Shown piece by piece: positions 28,426 to 37,220 of a DNA stretch of 64,000 nucleotides. The number at the start of each line of letters is the position of its first letter. The stretch's first letter is position 1. The notes beneath the pieces were generated by a model. It was given only the letters and a program-made list of their open reading frames with translations, searched no databases and was not told the DNA's origin. The position numbers were made by a program, and so were the translations under genes. Source of the DNA: Chloroflexota bacterium (GTDB taxonomy: Bacteria; Chloroflexota; Chloroflexia; Chloroflexales; Herpetosiphonaceae); contig JAIUOC010000001.1 in NCBI GenBank assembly GCA_020161265.1, positions 496,001 through 560,000 of the forward strand, written 5' to 3'.

Positions 28426-30126
28426 ATGCGACTAAAACGAAGCAGCATTGTGCTGATCGCATTGATCATCAGCGCTTGTGGGGGAGAAGCGAGCTTACCG
28501 ACCATCAATCCGCAGCCACAACGGCCAGCGCCGCAGCCACGGCCACCGATCAATGCTGATGAGCCAGAGCCAGCACCACAATGGCCGACTGCCGAAGCAA
28601 CGAGCGCAGCGCCAGCGCCACAGCCAGCGCCAACTCAAGCAGCAAATGCCGGTCAGCCAGTGCCAAATCCTGCGGTTGGTCAGCCTTTGGTTGATACGTG
28701 GGAGCTGCCAACCCAACCGATCGATCCAAATCCAAATTACGCCTACGAACAAGATCAAGAAATCTTTGATTCGATGTATTTTAAAAATTATGGCACAAAT
28801 CCATTCGTGCGAACAGAAACCGACCCCTTATCGACCTTTGCGATGGATATTGATAGTGCCTCGTACAGCCTGATGCGCAGTAGCATCAACCAAGGCCTCT
28901 TGCCGCCAGCCGATTCAGTGCGAGTCGAAGAATATTTGAACGCCTTTGATTATGAGTATCCCCAGCCCGAGGATGGCGATTTTGCAATCTACAGCGAAGT
29001 AGCACCATCGCCATTTGGCGGCCCCAACTACGAGCTAGTGCAAATTGGAATCCAAGCTCGAAGTATCGAAGTCGCTGATCGCAAACCTGCCGCCCTTACC
29101 TTTGTGATCGATACATCGGGATCGATGGCGCAAGATAATCGCTTGGAAATGGTCAAAAATGCCCTGATTTATTTGGCGGGGCAACTTGAGCCTGACGATA
29201 GTTTGGCAATTGTGGCCTTCAACGATGGAATGCGGGTGGTATTAAACCCAACTTCGGGTGCAAATCAGATGGATATCATCACCGCAATCAACTCACTTGA
29301 GCCAGCTGGCAGCACCAACGCCGAAGCAGGACTCTATAAAGGCTTTGAATTAGCCTGGCAAGCCTACAAACCTGAAGGCATCAATCGGATTTTGCTCTGC
29401 TCAGATGGTGTAGCCAATAGCGGCATGACCGAACCAAGCCAACTGCTCGCGACCTTCCAACAATATCTTGATGCAGGCGTTCAGCTTTCGACCTATGGCG
29501 TGGGCATGGGCAACTACAACGACATTTTGTTGGAGCAACTGGCCGATAAAGGCGATGGCAATTATGCCTATTTCGATTCAGCCGATGAAGCCCAACGCCT
29601 GTTTGGTGAGCAATTGACTGGCTCACTACAAACCATCGGGCGCGAAGCCAAAATCCAAGTTAATTTTGATCCCAATGTGGTGAAACGATATCGCTTGATT
29701 GGCTATGAAAATCGTGCAGTAGCCGATAGCGACTTCCGCAACGACAGTGTTGATGGTGGCGAAGTTGGTGCGGGCCATAGTGTGACAGCGCTGTATGAAA
29801 TTAAGCGCCATCCTGAGGCCCAAGGCCCAATCGCCCAAGTTAATATTCGGTATATCAGCATGGATACCAACGCGCCAGTTGAGGAAAGCCTGAATATTTC
29901 AACAGCGCAAATTCATCGCAGCTTTGATCGCGCTAGTGCGCGAATGCACTTGGCAACGAGCGTCGCCGAATACGCTGAACTCTTACGCCATTCACGTTGG
30001 AATAACGGCACTGATATCCTTGATGTGCTTGATCTGGCGGAAGAAGCGGCGCTAGATTTGCCCAATAATCAAAGTGCCGTTGAATTTGTTACCCTGCTGC
30101 GGCAGGCTGAGCAGATGCACCAATAA
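28426..30126 (+). CDS. YfbK-like von Willebrand factor A lipoprotein
   Basis: 566 residues from the ATG at 28426 (AGAGGA 4 nt upstream). The lipobox is in ALIISACGG, followed by a Pro/Ala/Gln-rich spacer (~residues 20-95). Next is the conserved N-terminal YfbK domain (NPFVRTETDPLSTFAMDID). The VWA domain has an intact MIDAS start DTSGSMAQ, a Thr in PAGSTNAEAG and LLCSDGVANSG. The C-terminal third is the DUF3520-type domain that always accompanies this family. It is a surface-anchored, metal-dependent adhesion-type protein, with exact partners unknown. It ends at a long hairpin (30134). Confidence 0.88.
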   Translation: MRLKRSSIVLIALIISACGGEASLPTINPQPQRPAPQPRPPINADEPEPAPQWPTAEATSAAPAPQPAPTQAANAGQPVPNPAVGQPLVDTWELPTQPIDPNPNYAYEQDQEIFDSMYFKNYGTNPFVRTETDPLSTFAMDIDSASYSLMRSSINQGLLPPADSVRVEEYLNAFDYEYPQPEDGDFAIYSEVAPSPFGGPNYELVQIGIQARSIEVADRKPAALTFVIDTSGSMAQDNRLEMVKNALIYLAGQLEPDDSLAIVAFNDGMRVVLNPTSGANQMDIITAINSLEPAGSTNAEAGLYKGFELAWQAYKPEGINRILLCSDGVANSGMTEPSQLLATFQQYLDAGVQLSTYGVGMGNYNDILLEQLADKGDGNYAYFDSADEAQRLFGEQLTGSLQTIGREAKIQVNFDPNVVKRYRLIGYENRAVADSDFRNDSVDGGEVGAGHSVTALYEIKRHPEAQGPIAQVNIRYISMDTNAPVEESLNISTAQIHRSFDRASARMHLATSVAEYAELLRHSRWNNGTDILDVLDLAEEAALDLPNNQSAVEFVTLLRQAEQMHQ

Positions 30127-30133
30127 CTAAAAT

Positions 30134-30172
30134 AATCAACGCCCGTTTCAGCGACTGAAATGGGCGTTGATT
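30134..30172. terminator. Long hairpin between convergent genes
   Basis: An 18-bp stem (30134-30151 with 30155-30172, one G.U) with a 3-nt loop, 8 nt after the VWA gene and 31 nt before the pentapeptide gene's end. Likely a bidirectional terminator. Confidence 0.7.
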
Positions 30173-30202
30173 ACCAGAATGCCAGTACAAGAACAATAGT
30201 AC

Positions 30203-30811
30203 CTAGCAAGCAACCTCACGAGCGAGCAGATGGTCATCGAAAATCAAACCATGGTCAGCACTATTCCAACCCAATGGCCACAAGGTTCCAGCGTTGTAGC
30301 GAGCACCTTGGAGTTGAGCGTCAGTCAGGGTAGCGTTGCGCAGATCAGCATCGCGCAGATCAGCACCGCGCAAATCAGCGCCAGTGAAATTCAATTGTTG
30401 GCGGGCTGGGTGAGTCGATTGATTGGAGCGAACGCCAAACAAACTAGCATCGACCAAGATTGCGCCACAAAATTGAGCTTGGCTCAGGTTGGCCCCTGAG
30501 AGATCAGCATTGGTAAAATCAGCACCATCGCATTGAGCTTGATTCAGATTTGCATCACGGAAATCTGCAGCGACAGCAGCAACTCGATTGAGTCGAGCGC
30601 GATGAAAATTAGCGCGTTGAAGATTAGCGCCACTTAATTGGGCACGCACTAAATCAGCCAAGTTGAATTGGGTATCTGCCAATTGTGCATCACAAAAATC
30701 GTGGTGACGCAAGCGGGCAAATTGCATGTTGCTGCGATAGGCCGACGAAACGGGCGTTTGAACAGGGTGGTTTTGTACGTCCAAAACCAAAACATCGCGC
30801 TGGGTTGTCAT
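30203..30811 (-). CDS. Pentapeptide-repeat protein
   Basis: 202 residues. From about residue 28 to 175 the chain follows A(D/N)LxX five-residue units (for example ADLRGADLRDADLRNATLTD), interrupted near residue 130 by a loop with SNQSTHPARQQ. It should form a right-handed quadrilateral beta-helix. There is no signal peptide. Family members include DNA mimics that protect gyrase, but most have no known role. GAAGGTAG lies 6-7 nt before the ATG. Monocistronic. Confidence 0.85.
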   Translation of the reverse strand: MTTQRDVLVLDVQNHPVQTPVSSAYRSNMQFARLRHHDFCDAQLADTQFNLADLVRAQLSGANLQRANFHRARLNRVAAVAADFRDANLNQAQCDGADFTNADLSGANLSQAQFCGAILVDASLFGVRSNQSTHPARQQLNFTGADLRGADLRDADLRNATLTDAQLQGARYNAGTLWPLGWNSADHGLIFDDHLLAREVAC

Positions 30812-31448
30812 AGCAGTCTACCTTCATTTAACGTCGTGGTTAAAAGAGCAAGGGCGAATAATGATGAGCGTTGGGGTTTGCTATTAGCGCAAGCCTAAGC
30901 AAGAAGTATGCTCATCGTTCGGTGACCAAGCCAAAAGGTATCTAGAACTCCAGCTACGCTGTTGAATTCGAGGCATTGCAGGCAAGAATGAAACCAAAAG
31001 AGCAATTGTTTGGGCAATCATACCAACGCGGACTGATGAACGATTCCGATCTGGAAAGAAACAATACAACATGGTAACTCCAAACATCAGACGGTCAGGG
31101 TCTGAGGTAAGAATTTGGGTGTGTTTATGTCATATAAACACGGGCCGATAGAAATCCCGCCTCCGATAGCACCTACCACGCTTAGCCATACCATAGCGTT
31201 GCTGCTGGCAGTAATCAGCGGTATATCACCCACAATCACCAGCCAAGGTTCGCTGCAAACAACGAGGCTATTAGCCTTGTACAGGGTTGTCTGTTAGAAC
31301 TTTTAGCCCGACGCGCTTACCCTTTGGGGGGATACGCTGTCAATTGTTGTGGCAGGTTGTGCCACGTGAATTTGGTGATGGTTGTTCAGATAAGATTGGT
31401 TTATCTGTGGGTTGTGGGGAAGATTATACACAGATTAACCGCCATACC

Positions 31449-31512
31449 ACTAGGTAATTAGAAACCATTTCGATAGTACCAATAGTACCACTTGGTTTCT
31501 GACCTAGAGTGT
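31449..31512. repeat. Imperfect inverted repeat with an internal 9-bp tandem repeat
   Basis: The outer arms pair CTAGGT (31451-31456) with ACCTAG (31503-31508). The inner arms pair AGAAACCA (31461-31468) with TGGTTTCT (31494-31501). The centre holds two head-to-tail copies of ATAGTACCA (31474-31482 and 31483-31491). Confidence 0.6.
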
Positions 31513-31747
31513 ATAGGAACTCAGTACTAGCACTTCTAGAATGACTTACCCATGCTATGGTATAACATTCACAAGGATAATTGTGCAACAACCGTTCTAG
31601 TCCTGACTATCAAGTAGTTAGGATCAGTGTAGCCCGTATCATACCAAGAATTGCGAAATTTGTCACATGGAAATGGTGGTAATGGTCAGGGTGAAATGCG
31701 GGCCAAATATCCAACTTAAATACTATACAACTATAGGCCGTCTATGG

Positions 31748-31805
31748 TACACTTTCCACACATAAACCTATAGGCCTATCGGTATATTGACATATGTGAA
31801 GTGTA
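31748..31805. repeat. Dyad upstream of the membrane hybrid kinase gene
   Basis: TACACTT (31748-31754) and CACATA (31759-31764) pair with the continuous TATGTGAAGTGTA (31793-31805), leaving a 4-nt bulge. The loop contains the palindrome ATAGGCCTAT (31770-31779), and CTATAGGCC occurs as a direct repeat at 31731 and 31768. It lies ~160 bp before the kinase start, so operator or mRNA-structure roles are possible. Confidence 0.5.
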
Positions 31806-31961
31806 AACTAATTCCACACCAGATCGGGCCTACCACTGCTTGAATGCCATCAATTCCGCTCTTTGCTCCGCGCATCAATTCAAGCAGATTATTGTGGTTG
31901 CTGATGGAAGAGTCGTTAATCTTTGGTAGGGCATAGCAGGCGCTATGCTGAAGGAGCAAGC

Positions 31962-34229
31962 ATGCAAGCCTCAATCCAGCGCTGGCTTAATACAATTAAA
32001 ATCTCCGATCCCGTGCAACGTGAACAAGCTGTCCTCCTTCAAATCATGCTGATTGGATTAAGCATCATTTGTTTCTTCACAGTTCCCACTGCATTTATTG
32101 TGTCAAGTACTGTTGGCAGTGCATTTCGTGCCAGTCTAACAAGTATGTTGATTTTAATTTTCTTTGTAATCGCTGTCATCAACTTGCGTCAAGGCCATTT
32201 TCGGCGCTCAGTTACACTGGCATCAAGTGGTCTAGTCGTTGGTTTGTCGATTATTCTTTTACTTGAAGGTTTACGCAATAGTGCTTGGATTCTTTCGGCT
32301 TTCATGATGCCAATCACGCTATCGGGTTTGTTAACTGGCCGCAAGGGTATTAAAACAATTGCTGGTGCAAGTATTATCGTAATTGCCATTCTTGGCGGAT
32401 TACAGTTATTTAATCTGCAATTTGTTGGGGCTTATCCGCGCCTCGGCGATCTTTTGCCACCAACCATTAGCACGTTTATATTTAGTGTGTTGATTGTAGG
32501 TTTCTTCTTTCATCGTTTTAGCGCCTCGTTAAATGATGCCCTCAGCCGCGCTTTGCAACGTGAATCCGAACTCCAACAGATTCGCGATAAACTTGAAATT
32601 TTAGTCGATCAGCGAACCGCCGCTTTGCAAGATGCCTTGCACGCGGTCGAAGAGCGTGAAGGTCGGCTCGAAAAAACCAATATCGAACTAGCTGCCGCCA
32701 AAACTGCTGCCGAGGAAGCCAATCAGCTCAAGTCGCGCTTCTTGGCCAATATGAGCCATGAGCTGCGCACGCCACTCAATGCAATTATCAACTTCACCGC
32801 CTTTCTTGATCGGTATGGTGAATTCTCTGAGCGCCAACGTGAGCTGCAAGAACGGGTGCTTTATAACGCTGATCATTTGCTTGGGTTGATCAACGACATT
32901 CTCGACCTCTCGAAAATTGAGGCTGGGCGCATGGAGTTGATGTATGAGAAAACGCAACTTGAGCCAATTATCACTGGGGTCATGGCTACTGCCAGCGGGC
33001 TAACCCGCGATAAAGGGCTTGAACTTGAACTCGATATGCCCGAAGAACTACCAACGATGGTAATTGATAAAGTGCGAATTCGCCAAGTATTGCTCAATTT
33101 GCTCTCAAACGCCGTCAAATTCACTGAGCAAGGCCAAATTAATGTGGCGATCAGTCAACCCGATGCTGAAACTGTGCAAATTTCAGTCCAAGATAGTGGA
33201 ATTGGGATCGCTCCTGAGCATCAGCAACAAATTTTCGAAGAATTTCAACAAGTGCAAAATGAAGTTACCCACCAATATCAAGGCACTGGCTTAGGCTTGC
33301 CGATTAGTAAATTATTGGTGGAGATGCACGGCGGCAATATGTGGCTCGAAAGCACGCCTGGCAAAGGTTCAACCTTCTTCTTTAGTTTGCCAATTACTAA
33401 TAAATTACCCGAAACTACCACGATCGATCTAACTGCACCACCAAGTTTGGCCGAACTTGAGGCAGAACCAAGCAACCCAACAACCATTGAGATTGTGGTG
33501 ATTGATGATAATCCTGATGCCCATGAGACCTTCCGCGTCATGCTAGAATCAGGAGGGTATCGCGTGCATAGCGTGCTTGATAGTCGCTTGGCAATCAGCA
33601 CGATCAAACAAGTTGAACCACGCTTGATTATTACCGATGTGCAAATGCCCAATCTTGATGGCTGGGAGTTGCTGGCCCAGATCAAGAATGATCCAACGAT
33701 TGCCCATATTCCAATCGTGGTTTGCTCAGTTGTCGATCAGGGGACAATTGGGTTGGTACTGGGGGCACGGAAACATATTGTTAAACCTGTACGTGAGGAG
33801 GTATTGCTGGCTGTTGTTCAAGAATGTGTCGAACCAACTGCCGAGATCTTGGTCGTTGATGATAACCCTGATGCTCGTCAAGTCATTCAGCATATTCTCG
33901 CAGCACGTGATTATGCCATCAGCGAAGCAGCCGATGGGATTGAAGCGCTTGCCATGATCGAACAATCAAAACCCGATCTGGTCATTCTTGATCTCATGAT
34001 GCCACAAATGGATGGCTTTGAAGTGCTCGAAAATCTGCGGCATAGCCCTAATTATGCCGATATTCCCGTGATTATTGTCAGCGCCAAGGATCTTGATCAA
34101 CAGGAACATGATTGGCTGCGCACTCGCGCCCAAGGGGTCATTGCTAAACGCCAACTTAGTGAGGAAGAATTTCTTAGACGCATTAATGAGATCTTTAACC
34201 AAGGAGTAGAGTATGCCCGTGGCAAGTAA
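31962..34229 (+). CDS. Membrane hybrid histidine kinase with two receivers
   Basis: 755 residues from the ATG at 31962 (AAGGAG 5 nt upstream). About six membrane helices lie in residues ~20-190, followed by a coiled coil (~195-260) and HisKA (FLANMSHELRTPLNAIINF). Then comes a HATPase (NAVKFTEQG, DSGIGIAPEH, GTGLGLPISK) and two receivers: VVIDDNPDAHE with ITDVQMP, and LVVDDNPDARQ with ILDLMMP. In the second receiver the usual Lys region reads VIAKRQLSEEE. The sensing part is membrane-embedded with no large external loop. It overlaps the next gene by 17 nt, so kinase and stand-alone receiver are translationally coupled and probably partners. Confidence 0.9.
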   Translation: MQASIQRWLNTIKISDPVQREQAVLLQIMLIGLSIICFFTVPTAFIVSSTVGSAFRASLTSMLILIFFVIAVINLRQGHFRRSVTLASSGLVVGLSIILLLEGLRNSAWILSAFMMPITLSGLLTGRKGIKTIAGASIIVIAILGGLQLFNLQFVGAYPRLGDLLPPTISTFIFSVLIVGFFFHRFSASLNDALSRALQRESELQQIRDKLEILVDQRTAALQDALHAVEEREGRLEKTNIELAAAKTAAEEANQLKSRFLANMSHELRTPLNAIINFTAFLDRYGEFSERQRELQERVLYNADHLLGLINDILDLSKIEAGRMELMYEKTQLEPIITGVMATASGLTRDKGLELELDMPEELPTMVIDKVRIRQVLLNLLSNAVKFTEQGQINVAISQPDAETVQISVQDSGIGIAPEHQQQIFEEFQQVQNEVTHQYQGTGLGLPISKLLVEMHGGNMWLESTPGKGSTFFFSLPITNKLPETTTIDLTAPPSLAELEAEPSNPTTIEIVVIDDNPDAHETFRVMLESGGYRVHSVLDSRLAISTIKQVEPRLIITDVQMPNLDGWELLAQIKNDPTIAHIPIVVCSVVDQGTIGLVLGARKHIVKPVREEVLLAVVQECVEPTAEILVVDDNPDARQVIQHILAARDYAISEAADGIEALAMIEQSKPDLVILDLMMPQMDGFEVLENLRHSPNYADIPVIIVSAKDLDQQEHDWLRTRAQGVIAKRQLSEEEFLRRINEIFNQGVEYARGK

Positions 34230-34659
34230 TGAATATTTTGTTCCCGTTGTACCGAGCGACGCATCTGTGATTATTGTTGAGGATAACCCCGACAATTTGT
34301 TCGTTTTGGAGATTCTGCTCCGCGAAGATTTGCGCGTCAAATACTATAACGGACGCGCCTCTGGCCGCCAATTTTTCAAGCTGCTTGAGGCAAATCCACG
34401 GTTATACCCCGATTTAGTGCTGCTCGATATTCAGTTGCCTTATGAAGATGGTTTTACTGTCTTTAAAAATATGCTCAATGTCCCACAACTTAAAAATACC
34501 CAAGTGATTGCGGTAACCGCGAATGTGATGCCACAAGATGTGGCCAAAGCCCGTGAACTTGGCTTCAATGGCCTGATTGGCAAGCCGATTAATCGCAATC
34601 GCTTCCCCGCTCAAATTACGCGGATCTTAAATGGTGAATCAGTCTGGGAACCCTACTAA
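34213..34659 (+). CDS. Stand-alone receiver protein (paralogue A)
   Basis: 148 residues: a single CheY-like receiver with a ~15-residue lead. The acidic pair is in IIVEDNPDN, the phospho-acceptor in LLDIQLP, and the Lys in IGKPI. It has no output domain. The C-terminus ends in FPAQITRILNGESVWEPY, a tail shared with the receivers at 38191 and 55999. AAGGAG lies 6 nt before its start, inside the kinase gene. It probably relays phosphate from the kinase to another protein. The strong hairpin at 34668 closes the unit. Confidence 0.88.
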   Translation: MPVASNEYFVPVVPSDASVIIVEDNPDNLFVLEILLREDLRVKYYNGRASGRQFFKLLEANPRLYPDLVLLDIQLPYEDGFTVFKNMLNVPQLKNTQVIAVTANVMPQDVAKARELGFNGLIGKPINRNRFPAQITRILNGESVWEPY

Positions 34660-34667
34660 GCCCCTGT

Positions 34668-34705
34668 GATCACACCAGCGTCTTGTCCTAGGCGCTGGTG
34701 TGATC
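34668..34705 (+). terminator. Hairpin after the kinase-receiver unit
   Basis: A perfect 13-bp stem (34668-34680 with 34693-34705) with a 12-nt loop. No clear T-run follows. It separates the two-component genes from the diterpene cluster. Confidence 0.65.
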
Positions 34706-34766
34706 GCTATCCAGAAAGGAGCAGGGTTTAGATTACGACCTTGTGTAGGATCTCGACCCGTTGTCT

Positions 34767-36332
34767 ATGAGCTTAATTGTTGATATCTTAATTGATGATC
34801 TGCGGGCCTTGATTCGCGACCTTGGCCAAAATGGTGGACTGATGAGTCCATCAGTCTATGACACATCCCAAGCGTTGCGGCTTTATCCAACTCCCAGCGA
34901 AGATCATGTTTGGCCAGCGGTCAATTGGCTGATTAGCCAACAACAGTCAGATGGCGGCTGGGGTAATCCATCGATGCCGCTCAGTCGAGCAGTGCCAACC
35001 CTCGCGGCCATTTTAGCCCTGCGTCGCCACTGTCAGCGGCGGTCAACCTTCGATGGATTGCTTGAGGCCAAACGTTTTCTGCGCCGCCAACTTGAATATT
35101 GGGAAAAACCGCTGCCCGATAACCTACCAGTTGGCATGGAACTCCTGCTACCGTACATGCTTGAAGAAGCCTATCGCGAAGAGCATCAAGATGATATCGA
35201 CGATGTGCCAATTAAGCTCCGCCTCAATATTCCCCTGGCGCCCTATCGCGAGTTGATCGCACTCGGCGAACATAAACGCTCATTGATTCAACAAAAAAAG
35301 CCCCGCGCAGGCACAGCCCCAGTCTATTCATGGGAAGCTTGGGCTAGTCATGCCGATCCAGCATTGATCGATGGCTCAGGTGGCATTGGCCATAGTCCCG
35401 CCGCCACCGCTGCTTGGTTATTTGCTGCCAATCACAATCCCAATCTACGCAACGAAATCGCTGGGGCTGAAAACTACCTGCGCCAAGCATCGCTGGCCAC
35501 CTCAGAAAGTGCTCCGTGCATTATGCCAACCGCGTGGCCAATCCCACGCTTCGAACAATCGTTCAGTTTATATGCCTTGGTCACTGGCGGCATTCTCGAT
35601 TTTCCCAGTATTCAGGATGTGCTCAAACCGCAAATTGCTGATCTACATCAAGCCCTCAAGCCACAAGGCATCGGCTTCAGTGACGATTTTATGCCCGATG
35701 GCGATGATACCGCCGCCGCCGTGGCAGTATTGATCGCCGCTGGCTATCCGGTTGATCTGGCAATATTAACCCAATTTGAGCGAGAACCCTATTTCGTGGC
35801 ATATCATGGCGAGTTACAGCCCTCAATTTCGTTGACAGCCCGCGCGGTGCATGCGCTTGATTTAGCAGGAGTCGATATTTCACGCTGGTGGAAGATTTTT
35901 ATCGATGCTCAGAAACTTGATGGAAGTTGGAGCGGCGATAAATGGAATACTTCCTGGCTCTACACTACCTGCCATGTACTGATTGCGCTCAAAAACTCGC
36001 CCTACAAAACTGCAATGAAAGAAGCTGTCGCTGCTTTACAAGTCCATCAACATCCTGATGGAGGCTGGGGCATCATCAATCGATCAACCACGGTCGAAAC
36101 GGCTTATGCGGTATTGGCACTGCAAAACTTACGTGAAGCTGGACTCTTAGCTGACGACGACATTCACATGCTCCAACGTGGTTATAATTGGCTCTGTATT
36201 CATTATCGTCCGTTTCGGATGAAAGAGTATCAATGTTGGCTCAATAAAGAAATTTATTGCCCCCAACGGATTGATCGCGCCTATGAATTAAGCGCCATGT
36301 TAGCAGTCACCCTAGGAGAATTAAAATTATGA
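34767..36332 (+). CDS. Class II diterpene cyclase (kolavenyl diphosphate synthase-like)
   Basis: 521 residues from the ATG at 34767; a TTG two codons earlier is also open, and neither has a strong ribosome-binding site. The DxDD acid motif that protonates the substrate is DGDD (D311, D313, D314). QW-like turns (SDGGWGNP, DGSWSGDKW, DGGWGIIN) mark the two alpha-barrel domains of the squalene-hopene cyclase superfamily. There is no class I DDxxD motif, so it makes a bicyclic diphosphate from geranylgeranyl diphosphate and leaves the diphosphate on. Its stop overlaps the next start (ATGA). From memory of published work on H. aurantiacus, this is the enzyme forming (+)-kolavenyl diphosphate; the homologous M. 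tuberculosis pair is Rv3377c/Rv3378c. Confidence 0.9.
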   Translation: MSLIVDILIDDLRALIRDLGQNGGLMSPSVYDTSQALRLYPTPSEDHVWPAVNWLISQQQSDGGWGNPSMPLSRAVPTLAAILALRRHCQRRSTFDGLLEAKRFLRRQLEYWEKPLPDNLPVGMELLLPYMLEEAYREEHQDDIDDVPIKLRLNIPLAPYRELIALGEHKRSLIQQKKPRAGTAPVYSWEAWASHADPALIDGSGGIGHSPAATAAWLFAANHNPNLRNEIAGAENYLRQASLATSESAPCIMPTAWPIPRFEQSFSLYALVTGGILDFPSIQDVLKPQIADLHQALKPQGIGFSDDFMPDGDDTAAAVAVLIAAGYPVDLAILTQFEREPYFVAYHGELQPSISLTARAVHALDLAGVDISRWWKIFIDAQKLDGSWSGDKWNTSWLYTTCHVLIALKNSPYKTAMKEAVAALQVHQHPDGGWGIINRSTTVETAYAVLALQNLREAGLLADDDIHMLQRGYNWLCIHYRPFRMKEYQCWLNKEIYCPQRIDRAYELSAMLAVTLGELKL

Positions 36333-37198
36333 GGCCCACGCCCACGTTAGCAGAATTTCTTCATGCCCCACTTACGACAATTCGCCAAGTTGCGCCAGCA
36401 ACCATGGTTTTTTCGAGTGGTGGTAGCCGACGCAAAGCAGCTTTAGCCAATATGTCGGCTGCTGGTGAAGAATATGCACGTTGGTCGCATCAACAATTAC
36501 TCAAATGCCTTGAGCTTTTTTTTAATCATGGCATTAAGCATCTTTTCTTACCCATGCTTTTGCCCAACCAATTTCAAGAAACTACGCCAAATTATCGTGA
36601 GCATATCGAACAATGGGTTGCTTGGGGCGCAGCAAGTCAGGCAATGTTGGAATACTATCAGGAACATAATTGGCGAGTACGCCTCTTAGATACCCAATAT
36701 TCGCCTATTTTGGCCGATGCTGCTCAACGCTTGCAGCAACCCTATGATCATCCCGATCAACCAACGCTTTGGTGGTTTGTCGTGCGTGATTCGGAAGATC
36801 CATGGCAAATCATCTTCCAAGCAGCCCAACAAACTGCCTTCAAAACTCGGAGCCAAGCGATTGAGGCAATCTATGGCGAGCCGATTCCACCAGCAGAGCT
36901 ATTCGTTTCGTTTGGCAAACCCCAAGTTAATCATGATCTCTTGCCGCCGTTGTTGGTTGGCGAGTTGCAATGTTATTGGACGCAAAAGCCTGGCTATACG
37001 CTCAGCGAGGAGGAGTTTCGCCAGATTTTGTACGATTTTGCCTTCTTGCGCAAAACTTGGCAGGCCGATAAAACCGAACGCACGCAAGCCGCCCTCGCAT
37101 TTCGCCAGCACTGGGAGCGTGGCCCAATCTTAGGGCTTGGTCAACAACTTGGGCCGTTTTGGTATCCACAATCAACCAGCATTGAATCAGAGTTGTAG
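36329..37198 (+). CDS. Rv3378c-like diterpene synthase (kolavelool synthase-like)
   Basis: 289 residues. It resembles M. tuberculosis Rv3378c (tuberculosinol/tuberculosinyl-adenosine enzyme) along its length. Shared blocks include VFSSGGSRRKAAL (Rv3378c has a comparable DGTRR), ELFFNHGIKHLFLPML, AIEAIYGEPIPPAELFVSFG and EEFRQILYDFAFLRK. That family has a cis-prenyltransferase-like fold rather than the terpene-synthase alpha fold, and lacks DDxxD. It ionises the cyclised diphosphate and quenches the cation with water, giving the tertiary alcohol kolavelool. It overlaps the cyclase gene by 4 nt, so expression is coupled. Confidence 0.88.
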   Translation: MRPTPTLAEFLHAPLTTIRQVAPATMVFSSGGSRRKAALANMSAAGEEYARWSHQQLLKCLELFFNHGIKHLFLPMLLPNQFQETTPNYREHIEQWVAWGAASQAMLEYYQEHNWRVRLLDTQYSPILADAAQRLQQPYDHPDQPTLWWFVVRDSEDPWQIIFQAAQQTAFKTRSQAIEAIYGEPIPPAELFVSFGKPQVNHDLLPPLLVGELQCYWTQKPGYTLSEEEFRQILYDFAFLRKTWQADKTERTQAALAFRQHWERGPILGLGQQLGPFWYPQSTSIESEL

Positions 37199-37220
37199 CA
37201 GCGTTTTAGGAGAATTGTGT

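Larger units (their letters stand above)
30812..31961. other. 1.15-kb gene-free region with inverted repeats
   Basis: No frame here has both a ribosome-binding site and a protein-like composition. The longest are about 60-68 codons and look random. It contains several dyads (listed separately at 31449 and 31748) and a single DnaA-box-like TTATACACA at 31424-31432. A short hairpin (31931-31948) lies directly ahead of the kinase ribosome-binding site. Most of it is unexplained. Confidence 0.5.

Noticed and set aside
31424..31432. Perfect DnaA-box-like TTATACACA
   Set aside because: Single copy, no cluster of boxes and no dnaA or dnaN nearby, so not evidence for a replication origin.
31300..31700. 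Possible tRNA or riboswitch in the gene-free region
   Set aside because: A cloverleaf or known aptamer core could not be drawn; only short hairpins are present.
31768..31974. 68-codon minus-strand frame before the membrane kinase
   Set aside because: It crosses the kinase ribosome-binding site and the dyad region and has random composition.
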